Notes under the pieces: model-generated
The model's input: the letters and a program-made list of their open reading frames with translations, nothing else
What the model was told of the DNA's origin: nothing
The model's database searches: none
Translations under genes and position numbers: made by a program
Assembly (NCBI GenBank): GCA_036250195.1
Contig: JAVHZZ010000006.1
Location: forward strand, 160,573,224 to 160,637,223
Source: Mixophyes australis
Lineage: Eukaryota; Chordata; Amphibia; Anura; Limnodynastidae
Direction of reading: 5' to 3'
Length of the DNA: 64,000 nt
Part shown: positions 22,173 through 32,791 of the stretch, in pieces
Layout of the letters: each line of letters starts with the position of its first letter
Numbering within the stretch: position 1 is the first letter of the stretch

Positions 22173-22389
22173 ACTACCTTCACGTGCCCTTGTCCATACA
22201 GTTCCTCGTGTATTATTACCTCCATATTACCAGTGCTGCTAGTCATAGACTTTCCTGAGCATCTCATCATCTACCATTTCCTGTTCCGTGATCACCCCGC
22301 TACCAGAGTACCCTATTACCATCTACATTGCTCTGGTAAGCCTACCACCTGGTGATCCCTGGGTAAAGACTCCTAGTGCCCGTGACAGT

Positions 22390-22399
22390 AAGATCAGGC
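22390..22399 (+). promoter_or_regulatory. Putative self-priming primer-binding site, element 3
   Basis: AAGATCAGGC lies 2 nt after the LTR end and 1 nt before the gag ATG codon's upstream C. It is fully complementary to 20554-20563. No TGG, the usual start of a tRNA-complementary site, follows the LTR. Confidence 0.65.
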
Positions 22400-22400
22400 C

Positions 22401-23333
22401 ATGACAGACCCAGATACGGAACCTACCGCCAAAGAGATGCTGCAGCATCTGGTCAGCCGTGTGGAGCAACAGGATGCCCGCCAACAGTTGTTACTTCAAT
22501 GTTATCAGTCATTAACCTCCCAAGGAACATCTGGACAGACTGTGACAGCTACTACTGAGGCTCCTGTGCTTTCCTCCGCTTCCCCAGTGCCATCCCAGGT
22601 GTCTACAGCTTCCACGCTTCACCTGCCTACTCCGTCAAAGTACGATGGAGACCCCAAAACTTGTAGGGGTTTCCTTAACCAATGTTCAGTCCATTTTGAG
22701 CTCCAACCTCAAAATTTTTCTACCCATCGTTCCAGAGTGGCCTATCTTATCTCTTTGTTTTCAGGACAAGCCCTGGCTTGGGCCTCCCCTCTGTGGGAAA
22801 GAAACGATCCAATATTACAAGATAGTGCCAAATTCATTTCTACATTCCGAAGTGTGTTCGATGAACCAGGTCGTGTGACCTCCGCTGCTTCCAGCATCCT
22901 CCGTCTGCGACAAGGATCTCATACAGTAGGCCAGTACGTCATTCAATTTAGGATCTTAGCCTCTGAACTTCAGTGGAACACTGAAGCCCTAGTTGCCGCC
23001 TTCTGGCAGGGGCTCTCCGATAGAATTAAAGATGCACTGACTACCCAGGAGCTTCCTTTGTCACTTGAAGATTTGATCTCTCTATGCCATCGCGTTGATA
23101 TGAGATTTCGTGAAAGAGAGGCTGAGAAAACAACTTCTGCTAAAGCACTTCTTCGTTCTAACCCTCAATTTCGTCCAGTTTCACCCTCTGTGATTCCCAT
23201 GGAGATAGGACGTTCCAAATTATCTTCAGAGGAGAGGAAACGAAGAGTAAAGAATAGACTCTGTATCTATTGTGCTGATTCCACTCATATTCTCAGCTCT
23301 TGCCCTAAGAGATCGGGAAATGCCAGGCCCTAA
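22401..23333 (+). CDS. gag: Ty3/gypsy Gag (310 aa), element 3
   Basis: Structural nucleocapsid protein that packages the element RNA in cytoplasmic virus-like particles. It has an N-terminal helical stretch (VSRVEQQDARQQLLLQ), a central retrotransposon capsid region (about aa 80-200, with FLNQCSVHFE, QALAWASPLW and LRQGSHTVGQYVIQF) and one C-terminal CCHC zinc knuckle, CX2CX4HX4C with Cys288, Cys291, His296 and Cys301. The ATG at 22401 is only 13 nt after the LTR, the spacing conserved in the other two elements here. The frame is open throughout. Gag ends at TAA 23331-23333, overlapping the pol frame, with a slippery heptamer at 23315. Confidence 0.93.
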   Translation: MTDPDTEPTAKEMLQHLVSRVEQQDARQQLLLQCYQSLTSQGTSGQTVTATTEAPVLSSASPVPSQVSTASTLHLPTPSKYDGDPKTCRGFLNQCSVHFELQPQNFSTHRSRVAYLISLFSGQALAWASPLWERNDPILQDSAKFISTFRSVFDEPGRVTSAASSILRLRQGSHTVGQYVIQFRILASELQWNTEALVAAFWQGLSDRIKDALTTQELPLSLEDLISLCHRVDMRFREREAEKTTSAKALLRSNPQFRPVSPSVIPMEIGRSKLSSEERKRRVKNRLCIYCADSTHILSSCPKRSGNARP

Positions 23334-26300
23334 CTAGTTCTGGAGAGGTGAAGTTAGGGTCCCTGGAGTCCTCTCCATCTTCTATGAAATCTAAAGTCTG
23401 CGCTTTTGATGTTACGATTTCTTTTGCTACCAAAACCTTTGAGTCACAGGCATTGATTGATTCCGGAGCAGCAGGAAATTTTATTTCCAAATCATTAGTA
23501 AATCAATGGTCTCTACCAGTGATTACCTTAAAAACGCCCATTACTGTGACGGCTATAGATGGATCACGTCTCATCAACGGTCTCATCACCCAGAGTACGT
23601 CTCCAGTAACCCTTCAGATTGGTGCCCTGCATCATGAAGAAATATCGTTTTTAATCCTTCCGGTTACGACAAGTCCGATTGTCTTAGGCCTTCCATGGCT
23701 TCAGTGTCACTCTCCCCAGATTGACTGGCGCACCCCTCAAGTTACGTCTTGGGGGTCTGAATGTCACCATCATTGCCTTTCCCAAGTTATTCCTCTCAAA
23801 GTACAGCAATCTTCCATCTCATCTACCTCACCGGGACTCCCTCCTCAATATGCTTCATTTACTGATGTGTTTGATAAAGCTCAGTCTGAACGTCTTCCTC
23901 CTCATCGTTCTTGGGATTGTCCGATCGACCTTCTACCTGGCAAGACTCCCCCCAGGGGCCGGGTCTATCCACTCTCGTTACCTGAAACTCAAGCTACATC
24001 TGAGTACATACAGGCGAACCTCCAGCGTGGGTTTATTCGACCTTCCACCTCTCCCGCTGGAGCTGGGTTCTTCTTCGTCAAAAAGAAGGATGGATCATTA
24101 CGCCCTTGCATAGATTTTCGTGGACTCAATGCCATTACTATCAAGAATCGGTATCCCATTCCGCTGATCACTGAGCTATTCGATCGCATCAAGGGAGCCC
24201 GTATCTTTACTAAGTTGGATCTTCGTGGTGCCTACAATTTAATCAGAATCCGTTCCGGTGACCAATGGAAGACAGCGTTTAACACCAGAGACGGGCATTA
24301 CGAATATCTGGTAATGCCTTTCGGGCTGTGTAATGCCCCCGCTGTTTTTCAAGGCTTCATCAATGAGATCTTTCGGGACTTATTATATGTATGTGTCGTC
24401 GTCTACCTGGACGACATATTGATCTTTTCACAGGACCTGCCTTCTCACCACCAACATGTGGCAGGAGTCCTCTCCAGGCTATGGAAAAATTCATTGTTCT
24501 GTAAATTAGAAAAATGTTCATTTGAATTGCCCCAGATTCCATTCTTGGGGTATATAGTTTCCGGAGTTGGCCTGAAGATGGATCCAGACAAGGTGAATGC
24601 TGTACTACATTGGCCCCAGCCAACTACTCTTCGTGCTATCCAGCGTTTTTTAGGTTTTGCCAATTACTATAGACGCTTCATTCAAGACTTTTCTTCCATT
24701 GCATCTCCTATTGTGGCCCTGACTCGGAAAGGGGCTAATCCTAAGCAATGGCCACCTGAGGCTCTTCAAGCCTTTCAAACACTCAAAGAGTCCTTCTCTT
24801 CGGCTCCAATCCTTCGACAGCCTGATGTGACACTCCCCTTCTTTCTAGAAGTAGATGCCTCTAATGTGGGCTTGGGAGCCATTCTCTCCCAACGCTCGGA
24901 ACAGCAAAAATTCCATCCTTGTGCCTTCTATTCTCGGGGTCTCCTGCCCGCAGAGAAGAATTATACTATCGGGGACAAGGAGTTACTGGCTATCAAAGCT
25001 GCATTAGAGGAATGGAGATACTTATTGGAAGGAGCTCGCCATCCGGTGACGATCTTCACGGATCATAAGAACCTGTCATATCTCCAGTCTGCCCAATGCT
25101 TGAACCCTCGTCAAGCAAGATGGTCTCTTTTCTTTTCCCATTTTGAATTAATAATAACCTTCAAACCAGCTGCCAAGAACAAAAAAGCTGACGCTTTATC
25201 TAGAGCTTTTGTGACGTCCTCTGATATAGAAGAGGTTTCCAACCATACCATTCTAGACCCCAAATGTATCTCACTGGCTGCTTCATCCACCAAAACGCTA
25301 CCATTTGGGAAGACCCTCGTGCCTCCTACGCTAAGGAGGAAAATCCTTTTGTGGTTCCATGCCTCTCGTTTTTCTGGACACGCCGGTGAACACAAGACCT
25401 TTGAGATTCTCTCTCGAAGTTACTGGTGGCCTTCAATGAGGAGAGACGTCAAAGAGTTCATTGCTTCCTGTGAGCTATGTTCCCAGTTCAAATCCTCCCG
25501 CAGAACCCCAGCAGGGTTGCTGCGACCACTACCCATTCCGTCCAAACCGTGGACCCATATTAGTATGGATTTCGTTACTGATTTACCACCTAGTAAGAAT
25601 CATAACACTATTTGGGTGGTGGTGGACAGATTTTCAAAGATGGCTCATTTCGTCCCTCTGTCTGGTTTGCCTTCCTCGTCTATCCTGGCTGAACATTTCA
25701 TTAAAGAGATCTTCCGTATCCATGGATGTCCGTCTGAGATTGTGTCAGATAGAGGAGTACAATTCGTTTCCAGATTCTGGCGAGCCCTTTGTAAAACCTT
25801 GGGCATACGATTAGCACTCTCATCTTCTTACCATCCGCAATCTAACGGACAAACTGAACGTGTCAATCAAGATCTTGAGACTTTTATAAGGATGTTCTCA
25901 TCAGCCAATCAAGACAACTGGGTAGAGTTGCTTCCTTGGGCTGAATTCGCCCATAACAACATGTACCATGAGTCATCATCCAAAACTCCATTTTTTGTGG
26001 TCTACGGTCACCATCCGTCTTTTCCGGAATTTCCTGCCCTCCCGCCCACCCAAGTTCCTGCGGTGGAAACTGCTTGTCAGACCTTTAAAAATATCTGGTC
26101 TCAGGTCAAAACCTGTTTAAAGAAGACATCTATCAAATATAAATCTTTCGCAGATAAGAAGAGGCGGGCTATTCCACCACTAAAAATTGGAGATCGTGTC
26201 TGGTTATCTACCAAAAATATTCGTTTGAAGGTTCCATCTATGAAATTCGCCCCTCGTTTTATTGGTCCATATAGGATCATTCAAGTAATCAATCCAGTAT

Positions 26301-26710
26301 GTGTGAAACTTCTTCTTCCTAAGAATCTTCGGATTTCTAATGCCTTCCATGTATCCTTGCTCAAACCTCTTATTATCAACCGTTTCTCAACTCCTCCCTC
26401 AGCTCCGCAGCCAGTTCAAGTTCATCAGGAGGAGGATTTCGAGATTACTGAGGTACTAGACGCAAAAATTTCGCGAGGAGTTCTCCATTTCCTCGTTCAT
26501 TGGAAGGGCTTTGGTCCTGAGGAGCGCTCTTGGATCAAAGCTGAAGATCTTAATGCTCCTGCCCTTTTGAAGAAGTTTTATTCCAAAAATCCGGACAAGC
26601 CCGGTTCCAGGCGTTCTGTGCCCACCTTTAAAAGGGGGGGTACTGTCACTCACCGGACTGTGAGTGCTTCTTCCCGGACATTTAGGAACCGTGTCCGTCC
26701 TCCATCCTGA
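23309..26710 (+). CDS. pol: Ty3/gypsy Pol (PR-RT-RH-IN-chromodomain), element 3
   Basis: The pol frame, -1 relative to gag, is open from 23309 to TAA... the stop at 26708-26710; no ATG is needed if it is made by frameshifting. Counting residues from codon 23348: aspartic protease DSGA at 38-41; reverse transcriptase about 200-390 with YLDD at 353-356; RNase H with catalytic-type DAS at 503 and TDHK; integrase with an HHCC region about 670-710 and the DD35E triad Asp741, Asp801, Glu837; a GDRVWLST...IGPYRI core-binding tail; and a chromodomain about 1028-1080 (FEITEVLDAKIS...WKGFGPEERSWIKAEDL). Chromodomains are thought to target integration to marked chromatin. All visible catalytic residues are present and no frame break was found, so the enzyme set may be functional. 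The last 22 codons lie inside the 3' LTR. Confidence 0.95.
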   Translation, partial: EIGKCQALTSSGEVKLGSLESSPSSMKSKVCAFDVTISFATKTFESQALIDSGAAGNFISKSLVNQWSLPVITLKTPITVTAIDGSRLINGLITQSTSPVTLQIGALHHEEISFLILPVTTSPIVLGLPWLQCHSPQIDWRTPQVTSWGSECHHHCLSQVIPLKVQQSSISSTSPGLPPQYASFTDVFDKAQSERLPPHRSWDCPIDLLPGKTPPRGRVYPLSLPETQATSEYIQANLQRGFIRPSTSPAGAGFFFVKKKDGSLRPCIDFRGLNAITIKNRYPIPLITELFDRIKGARIFTKLDLRGAYNLIRIRSGDQWKTAFNTRDGHYEYLVMPFGLCNAPAVFQGFINEIFRDLLYVCVVVYLDDILIFSQDLPSHHQHVAGVLSRLWKNSLFCKLEKCSFELPQIPFLGYIVSGVGLKMDPDKVNAVLHWPQPTTLRAIQRFLGFANYYRRFIQDFSSIASPIVALTRKGANPKQWPPEALQAFQTLKESFSSAPILRQPDVTLPFFLEVDASNVGLGAILSQRSEQQKFHPCAFYSRGLLPAEKNYTIGDKELLAIKAALEEWRYLLEGARHPVTIFTDHKNLSYLQSAQCLNPRQARWSLFFSHFELIITFKPAAKNKKADALSRAFVTSSDIEEVSNHTILDPKCISLAASSTKTLPFGKTLVPPTLRRKILLWFHASRFSGHAGEHKTFEILSRSYWWPSMRRDVKEFIASCELCSQFKSSRRTPAGLLRPLPIPSKPWTHISMDFVTDLPPSKNHNTIWVVVDRFSKMAHFVPLSGLPSSSILAEHFIKEIFRIHGCPSEIVSDRGVQFVSRFWRALCKTLGIRLALSSSYHPQSNGQTERVNQDLETFIRMFSSANQDNWVELLPWAEFAHNNMYHESSSKTPFFVVYGHHPSFPEFPALPPTQVPAVETACQTFKNIWSQVKTCLKKTSIKYKSFADKKRRAIPPLKIGDRVWLSTKNIRLKVPSMKFAPRFIGPYRIIQVINPVCVKLLLPKNLRISNAFHVSLLKPLIINRFSTPPSAPQPVQVHQEEDFEITEVLDAKISRGVLHFLVHWKGFGPEERSWIKAEDLNAPALLKKFYSKNPDKPGSRRSVPTFKRGGTVTHRTVSASSRTFRNRVRPPS
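23315..23321 (+). promoter_or_regulatory. Putative -1 ribosomal frameshift heptamer GGGAAAT
   Basis: In gag codon phase it reads G GGA AAT, fitting X XXY YYZ. It sits 10 nt before the gag stop, and the -1 frame from here enters pol. Element 2 has GGGAAAC at the equivalent place (minus strand, 38532-38538). Confidence 0.65.
26630..26640 (+). promoter_or_regulatory. Polypurine tract of element 3
   Basis: AAAAGGGGGGG, then TAC, then the 3' LTR at 26644. This is the usual plus-strand primer position. Confidence 0.85.
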
Positions 26711-28654
26711 GGGTCTGCGCATGCGCAGCCCTTTCCTATACTTCAGTGTATGTCCCTTTAACTCAATTGGCAGATCAGGCAACACTCCCTATATTAAGCA
26801 CCTGTGGTCAACACCACGTTGCCTGATCTTGGAGTCTCATTCCCCATGAGTCTCTGAAGGTGTTCCTGTGTTTCCTCGTGTATTCAGCGCTGCTGATTCC
26901 TGTGGTTTCCAAACCACTTCTATCTCTGTGGTTTCCAAACCACTTCTACTACTGTGGTTCCCATACCACTTCTACCATCAACTGTATCATCGTGACTGTT
27001 TGCTGATTCCTATCCGCTGCCTCCGTGCACTACAGTCTTCTAAACCACTTCAACGCTATTATATATCATTATGACTGTTTGCTGATTCCTATCCGCTGCC
27101 TCCGTGCACTACAGTCTTCTAAACCACATCAACGCTATTATATATCATTGTGACTGTTTGCTGATTCCTATCCGCTGCCTCCGTGCACTATAGCCTTTTC
27201 TCCACATCCACTCACCTGTTCATCATCAAGTCTGTGAGCTGATTCCTATCCGCTGCCTCCGTGCACTACAGTCTCCAGCTTGCAACTCGCCTGTGTTCAT
27301 CATCGTGACTGTTAGCTGATTCCTATCCGCTGCCTCCGTGCACTACAGTCTCCAGCTTGCAACTCGCCTGTGTTCATCACCGTGACTGTTAGCTGATTCC
27401 TATCCGCTGCCCCTGTGCACTGCAGTCTCATCTCATCTCTCCTGTGTTTCCTCGAGACTGCTGCTATCATTGCCATCCGCTACTCTCCGTGATCAACAGC
27501 TCCTGGTCTACTCTGCTCTCCCGTGTTCCATCGCTATTGGTACCTGTTGGTTGCTACTGGTTACCTCCGTGTGCCCGCAGAGTCCTGCTGCTGCTGTCAG
27601 CGCTATCGTCCATCTACTGCTGATCCGCTCTCCACGCCTTCACGTGTCCCGCTGGTCTCTACCCTCCTGTCAGCATTGGATTTGTATCTCATCAGCTACT
27701 CCTCTGCTGGATCATCTCCATTCTCCTGGGTCCTCCATGAGTCCAGTTCCACGTGTTACCGATTCCTGTGGATTCGTGTCCCTGTTGGTCTACTTACCTG
27801 TGCGCTGCACCTACTAGACCCCTGCCTCATCCATCCAGGGACTTCTCATCCAGCCGGCCTCCTGCCGCTCAGGTATCGCTGCACTCCTATCTGACTGCCT
27901 GCTTCTGAACCACGGTATGCATACTTCTCATTGACTGTGCTGGTGTATTGCATATCTTGCTGGACTGTATTGGTTCTCCTCTGGAGTCTGCTATCCGCTG
28001 AGTCTATTGCCATCATTGACTGTGTTATCTTGTGCTGGATTACTTCAAGAGACTTCCTATATTTGCAGACCTGTTCAGTCATTTATATATATTGTGCATA
28101 TTACTGTGGATCGTGTATAAGGTGCCCGTGTATATCCTGTGTTGCAGTCTCTCCCCGTGCACCTCCTCACATATATATTCAGTGGTACAACTTGCTGATG
28201 GCAGACCACTGATCCCTGTTTCCTGTATCACCTGTTCCAGTATCCTCTCACATAGCAGTGGTACAACTTGCTATCGCAGACCACTGACTACCCGGATACC
28301 TCCACTTGGATTCCATTCCTTCACTCAGACAGCGGTACAACTTGCTATCCGCAGACCGCTGACTCTCATCACCTCCTCGTTTCTGTTGGACATTCCTCCT
28401 CACTATAGCAGTGGTACAACTTGCTATCGCAGACCACTGACTACCTTCACGTGCCCTTGTCCATACAGTTCCTCGTGTATTATTACCTCCATATTACCAG
28501 TGCTGCTAGTCATAGACTTTCCTGAGCATCTCATCATCTACCATTTCCTGTTCCGTGATCACCCCGCTACCAGAGTACCCTATTACCATCTACATTGCTC
28601 TGGTAAGCCTACCACCTGGTGATCCCTGGGTAAAGACTCCTAGTGCCCGTGACA
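26644..28654 (+). repeat. 3' LTR of intact Ty3/gypsy element 3 (2,011 bp)
   Basis: Same ends and length as the 5' LTR and differs at four positions by eye. It includes the TATA, predicted start (26821-26830), six-unit array and four hairpins. The pol stop lies 67 bp inside it. Confidence 0.95.
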
Positions 28655-28659
28655 TGTTC
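28655..28659. repeat. Right target duplication TGTTC
   Basis: Identical to 20372-20376. Confidence 0.95.
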
Positions 28660-29849
28660 TATATAAGTTATTCTCAGAAGTCCCAATTCTGCATTCCATA
28701 CAAGCTGGGCTTTAGTTAGCAAACAAATGTGCTGTCTTTAATTGATAATTGAACATAGCCACATGTGCTCAATAACCTCATTTATGATTGTAAATGACTC
28801 AATGATTAGCTGACAAAGACCAACTGATGGATCAATTGAAACAGTTTATTTCCAGCAGTTAAAATATCTCTCTGCTAGATCTAGATCTACCGTAAATGGT
28901 AATTCTCATTAAATCCCATTAATACATTTTCTCCATCCACAATCGTCTTTAAAGTTCCTTATCATTAAGGAATTAACTGTGCCCCAACCATTGCTTATTT
29001 ACCATATTTAATTCTTGTCATGGCACAGAGAAAACAGCTACTTTGGTTAATTTTGTGGACCATTGTTGCTGGACCATTTGCTTCTGGGTAATATTTTTCA
29101 TAGTAGATTTTTAGCAGTTAAGGTTGTATTAAGAAGCACATGTTAAGATTACTGCATGTGCCTACTATTGTAGGTCACGGGTTATCAGGTTTTTGAATAT
29201 CCTAATATCTTGTTTATTGTTACTATATACTTAATGCATTGTCTCTCACTTTTTTCCCTAAAGATTTTCATATATATAAATAAAATGTTGTCCAGATACA
29301 GTTGTGTGTCTAACATCACATATGTGCAGGTATACATCCCTCCCCACACCACCCGTCATAAGAATCCATATTTCTGCTCCCTCCGGCAACAGAGCATGCG
29401 TGAATTTTTTTTTCTGTTTCTCTATTTATATTTTATTTTAAGAAACATGTTAGCATAATTGTATTTTACTGTATATAGTGTATTATAGCTTTTTATACCT
29501 AAAGCATTGCGACATTTTTCTTCATATTAAACTCTGTTTAATAACCTTCTGTATTTGTGTTCTTAAGGGATTCACAAGCTAAATATTGAATATTAGACAT
29601 GCTACATAACCGAAAGACAGGGAATTATTTAGATTTTGGTAACTCTGGTTAATTTAAGTTTAATGATAGTCGAATATCAGTCAGGGAGCACTGAAGAACT
29701 GTCGCAAAGTGTTAGCTTTTAAATCAAATCTTGGTGGTGGAAGTTAATAGTGAGTGTGAGGTATAATCAAAGGGGGATTTTAATAATTTTTAGACACAAA
29801 AGCTGATTTTCTTGTGATTGATTCTTTGTCACAGTCGTCACAGTATCAG
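28660..29849. other. No recognisable gene
   Basis: AT-rich sequence. The first bases are the continuation of the locus into which element 3 inserted. No domain or known repeat end was seen. Confidence 0.4.
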
Positions 29850-30560
29850 GTGAGTGCTGTATGTAGCAAATATAGTTTCTATTTATTTGTACACTTTTTT
29901 AAACAGTATAGTTATTTTTCTGGGACAAAAAAGAGCTTACAAAAATTTTAATACACACATATACCCTGATCAGATATGGTCAGATCATGCTTTAAAGATG
30001 GTTGACCAATCTGGGATCTCCTCTCAAACACCTTGCCTTTGTGGCATATAAATGAATCCCTTCTACAAAACAGCGAGCTTAAACGACAGCTAACACATTT
30101 AGTTGAGGAGTATTTTACTCTAATCGAGTCACCAGGTATCAACAATATGACCCTAAGAGATGCCCATGCCATGCCATGCTAAACTATAAAGGGGTCCCCA
30201 TGAAGTTGCTGTACCGGGCCCTGAATTCCTTTTGGCAGCCCTGAAAACACCCGCTGGACTATAGACTTAATTCATACAAAATAAAACCAAAGCACCATCT
30301 CTCCTTTCTTTAGATGTAAAAAGGTCTTTGATAGACTCATCTGCCCCTTTATGTTTGCCATGCTGAAAAGAACTGTTCTGGGGAGAAATTTTCCAACTGA
30401 AATAAAAGCATTATATTCATATTCTTCTGATAAAGTGAAAGTTAGTGGAATACTATAAAATATTATTCAAATGGGCAATGATACTAGACAAGGATACCCA
30501 TTGTCTATCATTCATTTTTGAACAACCACAGAACTGTTGGCGTATATAATTAGATTTAAT
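29850..30560 (+). pseudogene. L1-type LINE ORF2 fragment (endonuclease end to RT start)
   Basis: Plus-strand fragments resemble L1 ORF2: a WSDHALK segment with a following NPFYK-type motif (endonuclease end), then LSLDVKKVFDR (RT motif equivalent to LDAEKAFD), and GNDTRQGYPLS (equivalent to GTRQGCPLS). Stops and frameshifts throughout. It ends where L2 sequence of opposite orientation begins. Confidence 0.65.
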
Positions 30561-30599
30561 CCAGATATTTAAGAAATAAGAGTAGGGGTAGAGAATAGA

Positions 30600-31585
30600 G
30601 AATATTATTATTTTTATTATTATCGTAGATTTGTAGGGCGCCACATTGTTCTGCAACGTCGTGCAGTAGGGAAAACAGGACATACATAAAACAACTACAT
30701 ACAAGGCAAACAAAATAAATACAGACATGAAAACAAAGTGCATGGAGAACCCTACTCATTAGAGAGCTTACATTCTAAGTGGAAGAGAGCACAGCTGAAA
30801 CAAGAGGAGCGAGTGTGGCTTAGAGTGGAGATTGGGACAGCCGTGAGGGTGTATTCCTGTGATTAGTACCATCAGGGATAAGGTAAGCTTTAAAAAGTGA
30901 TGGGTTTTTAGAGAATGTCTAAAGAGTTGAAGGCTATGGGAAAGCCTGATTGGGTGTAGTAGGGAATTCCATAAGTGGGGAGCAGCACGGGAGAAGTCTT
31001 GTATGTGCAAGTGAGAGGTGGTTACCAGAGACGAGACAAGGTGCAGGGCAGAGGTAGATCTAAGAGGGTGAGAGGGAGAGTATTTTGATATGAAATTTAA
31101 GATGTATGATGGGTTCTGTTTTTGAGGGCTTTGTAGGTAAGGGTGAGTAATTTGAAATGGATTCCGGAGGACACAGGCAGCCAGTGGTGCAGCAGATGTG
31201 GAGCAGTGATCAGTCTTGCAGCAGTATTTAGGATGGATTGAGAGTAGCTATATGGGTGTCAGGAATGCTGAATAGTATGAGGTTGCAGTAGTCAAGACGG
31301 AAGATGATGAGAGAATGGATAAGAATTTGGTAGCATGTTGAGTAAGAAAAGGGCGTATTCTGGCAATGTTTTTAAGGTGAATTGGAAGAGTGTCTAGATG
31401 TGAGGAATAAAGCAGAGGGCAGAGTCAAGTATGACACCAAGGCAGCGGGCTTGTGAGACTGAGGAAATTGTCGTGTTACAAACAGTGAGAGAGATCTGAG
31501 GGGAGGGTGGTGATTCTGGTAGGAGGAAAGATAATAAGCTCTGTTTTGGATATAAGTAAAACAAGGTATGGAATGGGCGCAAATA
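30600..31585 (-). pseudogene. L2/CR1-type LINE, 3' part and tail
   Basis: On the minus strand: ISKTEL..., QISLTV...ARCLGVILDSAL (RT C-terminal region), FSRAAPHLWNSL...LFRHSLKTH (typical L2 ORF2 C-terminus), and a 3' end near 30610-30660 with a GGCGCCCTACAAATC segment and a TAA-rich microsatellite tail. Several stops and frameshifts. Confidence 0.75.
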
Positions 31586-32249
31586 AAGGGATTGGAGTAG
31601 GGTAAAACACTAGGATATTGAGTAAACAGTATAAATGATGTTCAACTAAATCAATATTGCAAACTAATAAACAAATAAGTACACTTGTAAATCTGGAATT
31701 TCGTAATGACAATATTGAACATAGTAATGCTTATTCAACATGAATACCTCCATTAAGATGATTACCAATACCCTGAGTATTAAACTGGTAGAATGTCCAC
31801 ATAAGAAATAATGGAAAATTGTCCAATTGTTCAAATGGATGAGCTATGCTAATCAAACAAACCTGTTGTTGGTTTGTTTATTGAGTACATGGCAAATATA
31901 TCCTCCTTATGATTTTCAATGCAAGCACCTAGTATTTCTTAATTCCCGCCATCACACGGATCGATTTGGTGCATATATAAGAGAAGAAAGATAAAGGAGG
32001 GAAGAGAAGGCAAACAATCGTGTAATATGTCCAAAAACAATTTATTAAGTGAAGATAAAAACACTCACATAGGAGTTTATGGCAAGATCATCAAAAAGTA
32101 TCTTATACAATCCCTCCTGTCTCGGGCCCGTCATCCACTGGCCTGAAACGTGTTATGTCGCTAGATCTATTCGGCCGCGCTAGTTGTAAAGTGGCTCGAG
32201 CCTCCGGGAAATCCCGTGACATCAGGGGGCGTGACTTGTGTGATGATTG

Positions 32250-32300
32250 GACCCAACGCATTTCGTCACTCTCAGTGACTTCATCAGGGGGTGTGGAGTT
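32250..32300 (-). ncRNA. Hammerhead ribozyme motif of the Penelope-like element
   Basis: On the minus strand: CTGATGA (32287-32281), a 6-bp stem II (GTCACT / AGTGAC with a GAG loop), then GAAA, the conserved hammerhead core. It is preceded by CCCC and followed by TGCGTT then GGG. These allow a short stem I (CCC/GGG), a near-palindromic stem III (ATGCGT) and a GTT cleavage triplet. This short-stem-III form is the one reported for Penelope-like elements. Activity is inferred. Confidence 0.6.
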
Positions 32301-32791
32301 GGTCCGGAGTCTATCTATTTATAGTCTTACATCCAATAAGTCCTGATTGGCAACATTATTATCAACGTTAATGACATAAAGGTACATGTACCCACCGAAA
32401 AATCCGCTCTTATAGCATGTAGTATAGAGTTCAAGCCATCATTAGCCTTTAAAAGATTTATCATGACAATTCCTAACAGACAACTACATAGTTATACATG
32501 AAAGGTATGTGCATCCTATATTGCATAAACTATATTTCAAAATAAAGATAAGAATAAATAAAGAAATTTTTTTTTTTAAAAAATATATAAAGTATAAAAT
32601 ATCTCTCTAATTATATTTATGTTACAGATAAAACATAATAACTCTCTAACTTGCCTAGTCTTCAGTGAAAGAATTAAATATATTTTGCATGTCTTAAACC
32701 CTTTTATTAACTATAAAAAGGAAGCAAATGCAAAGTCTATATTTAGACCTAATGGGACTAATGTCTTCATAGTGAAGATTCATTTTGATTC

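Larger units (their letters stand above)
20377..22387 (+). repeat. 5' LTR of intact Ty3/gypsy element 3 (2,011 bp)
   Basis: Begins TGTCAC and ends GTGACA. The 3' LTR at 26644-28654 is the same length, and I found four differences: 20427 G/T, 20552 A/T, 20924 C/T and 22009 A/G (offset 6,267). That is about 0.2 percent divergence, implying recent insertion. U3 is short (about 177 bp) and R-U5 very long (about 1.83 kb). R-U5 holds six 77-79 bp repeats and four hairpins, and contains many short open frames ahead of gag. The LTR is unusually long for this family. Confidence 0.95.

Noticed and set aside
21203..22355. Several 90-196 codon open frames within the LTR of element 3
   Set aside because: They recur identically in the 3' LTR, overlap each other in different frames, have no recognisable domain and lie in a structured leader full of short frames.
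22388..22400. A tRNA-type primer-binding site for element 3
   Set aside because: The leader has no TGG following the LTR, and only 13 nt are available before gag; self-complementarity to the LTR fits better.
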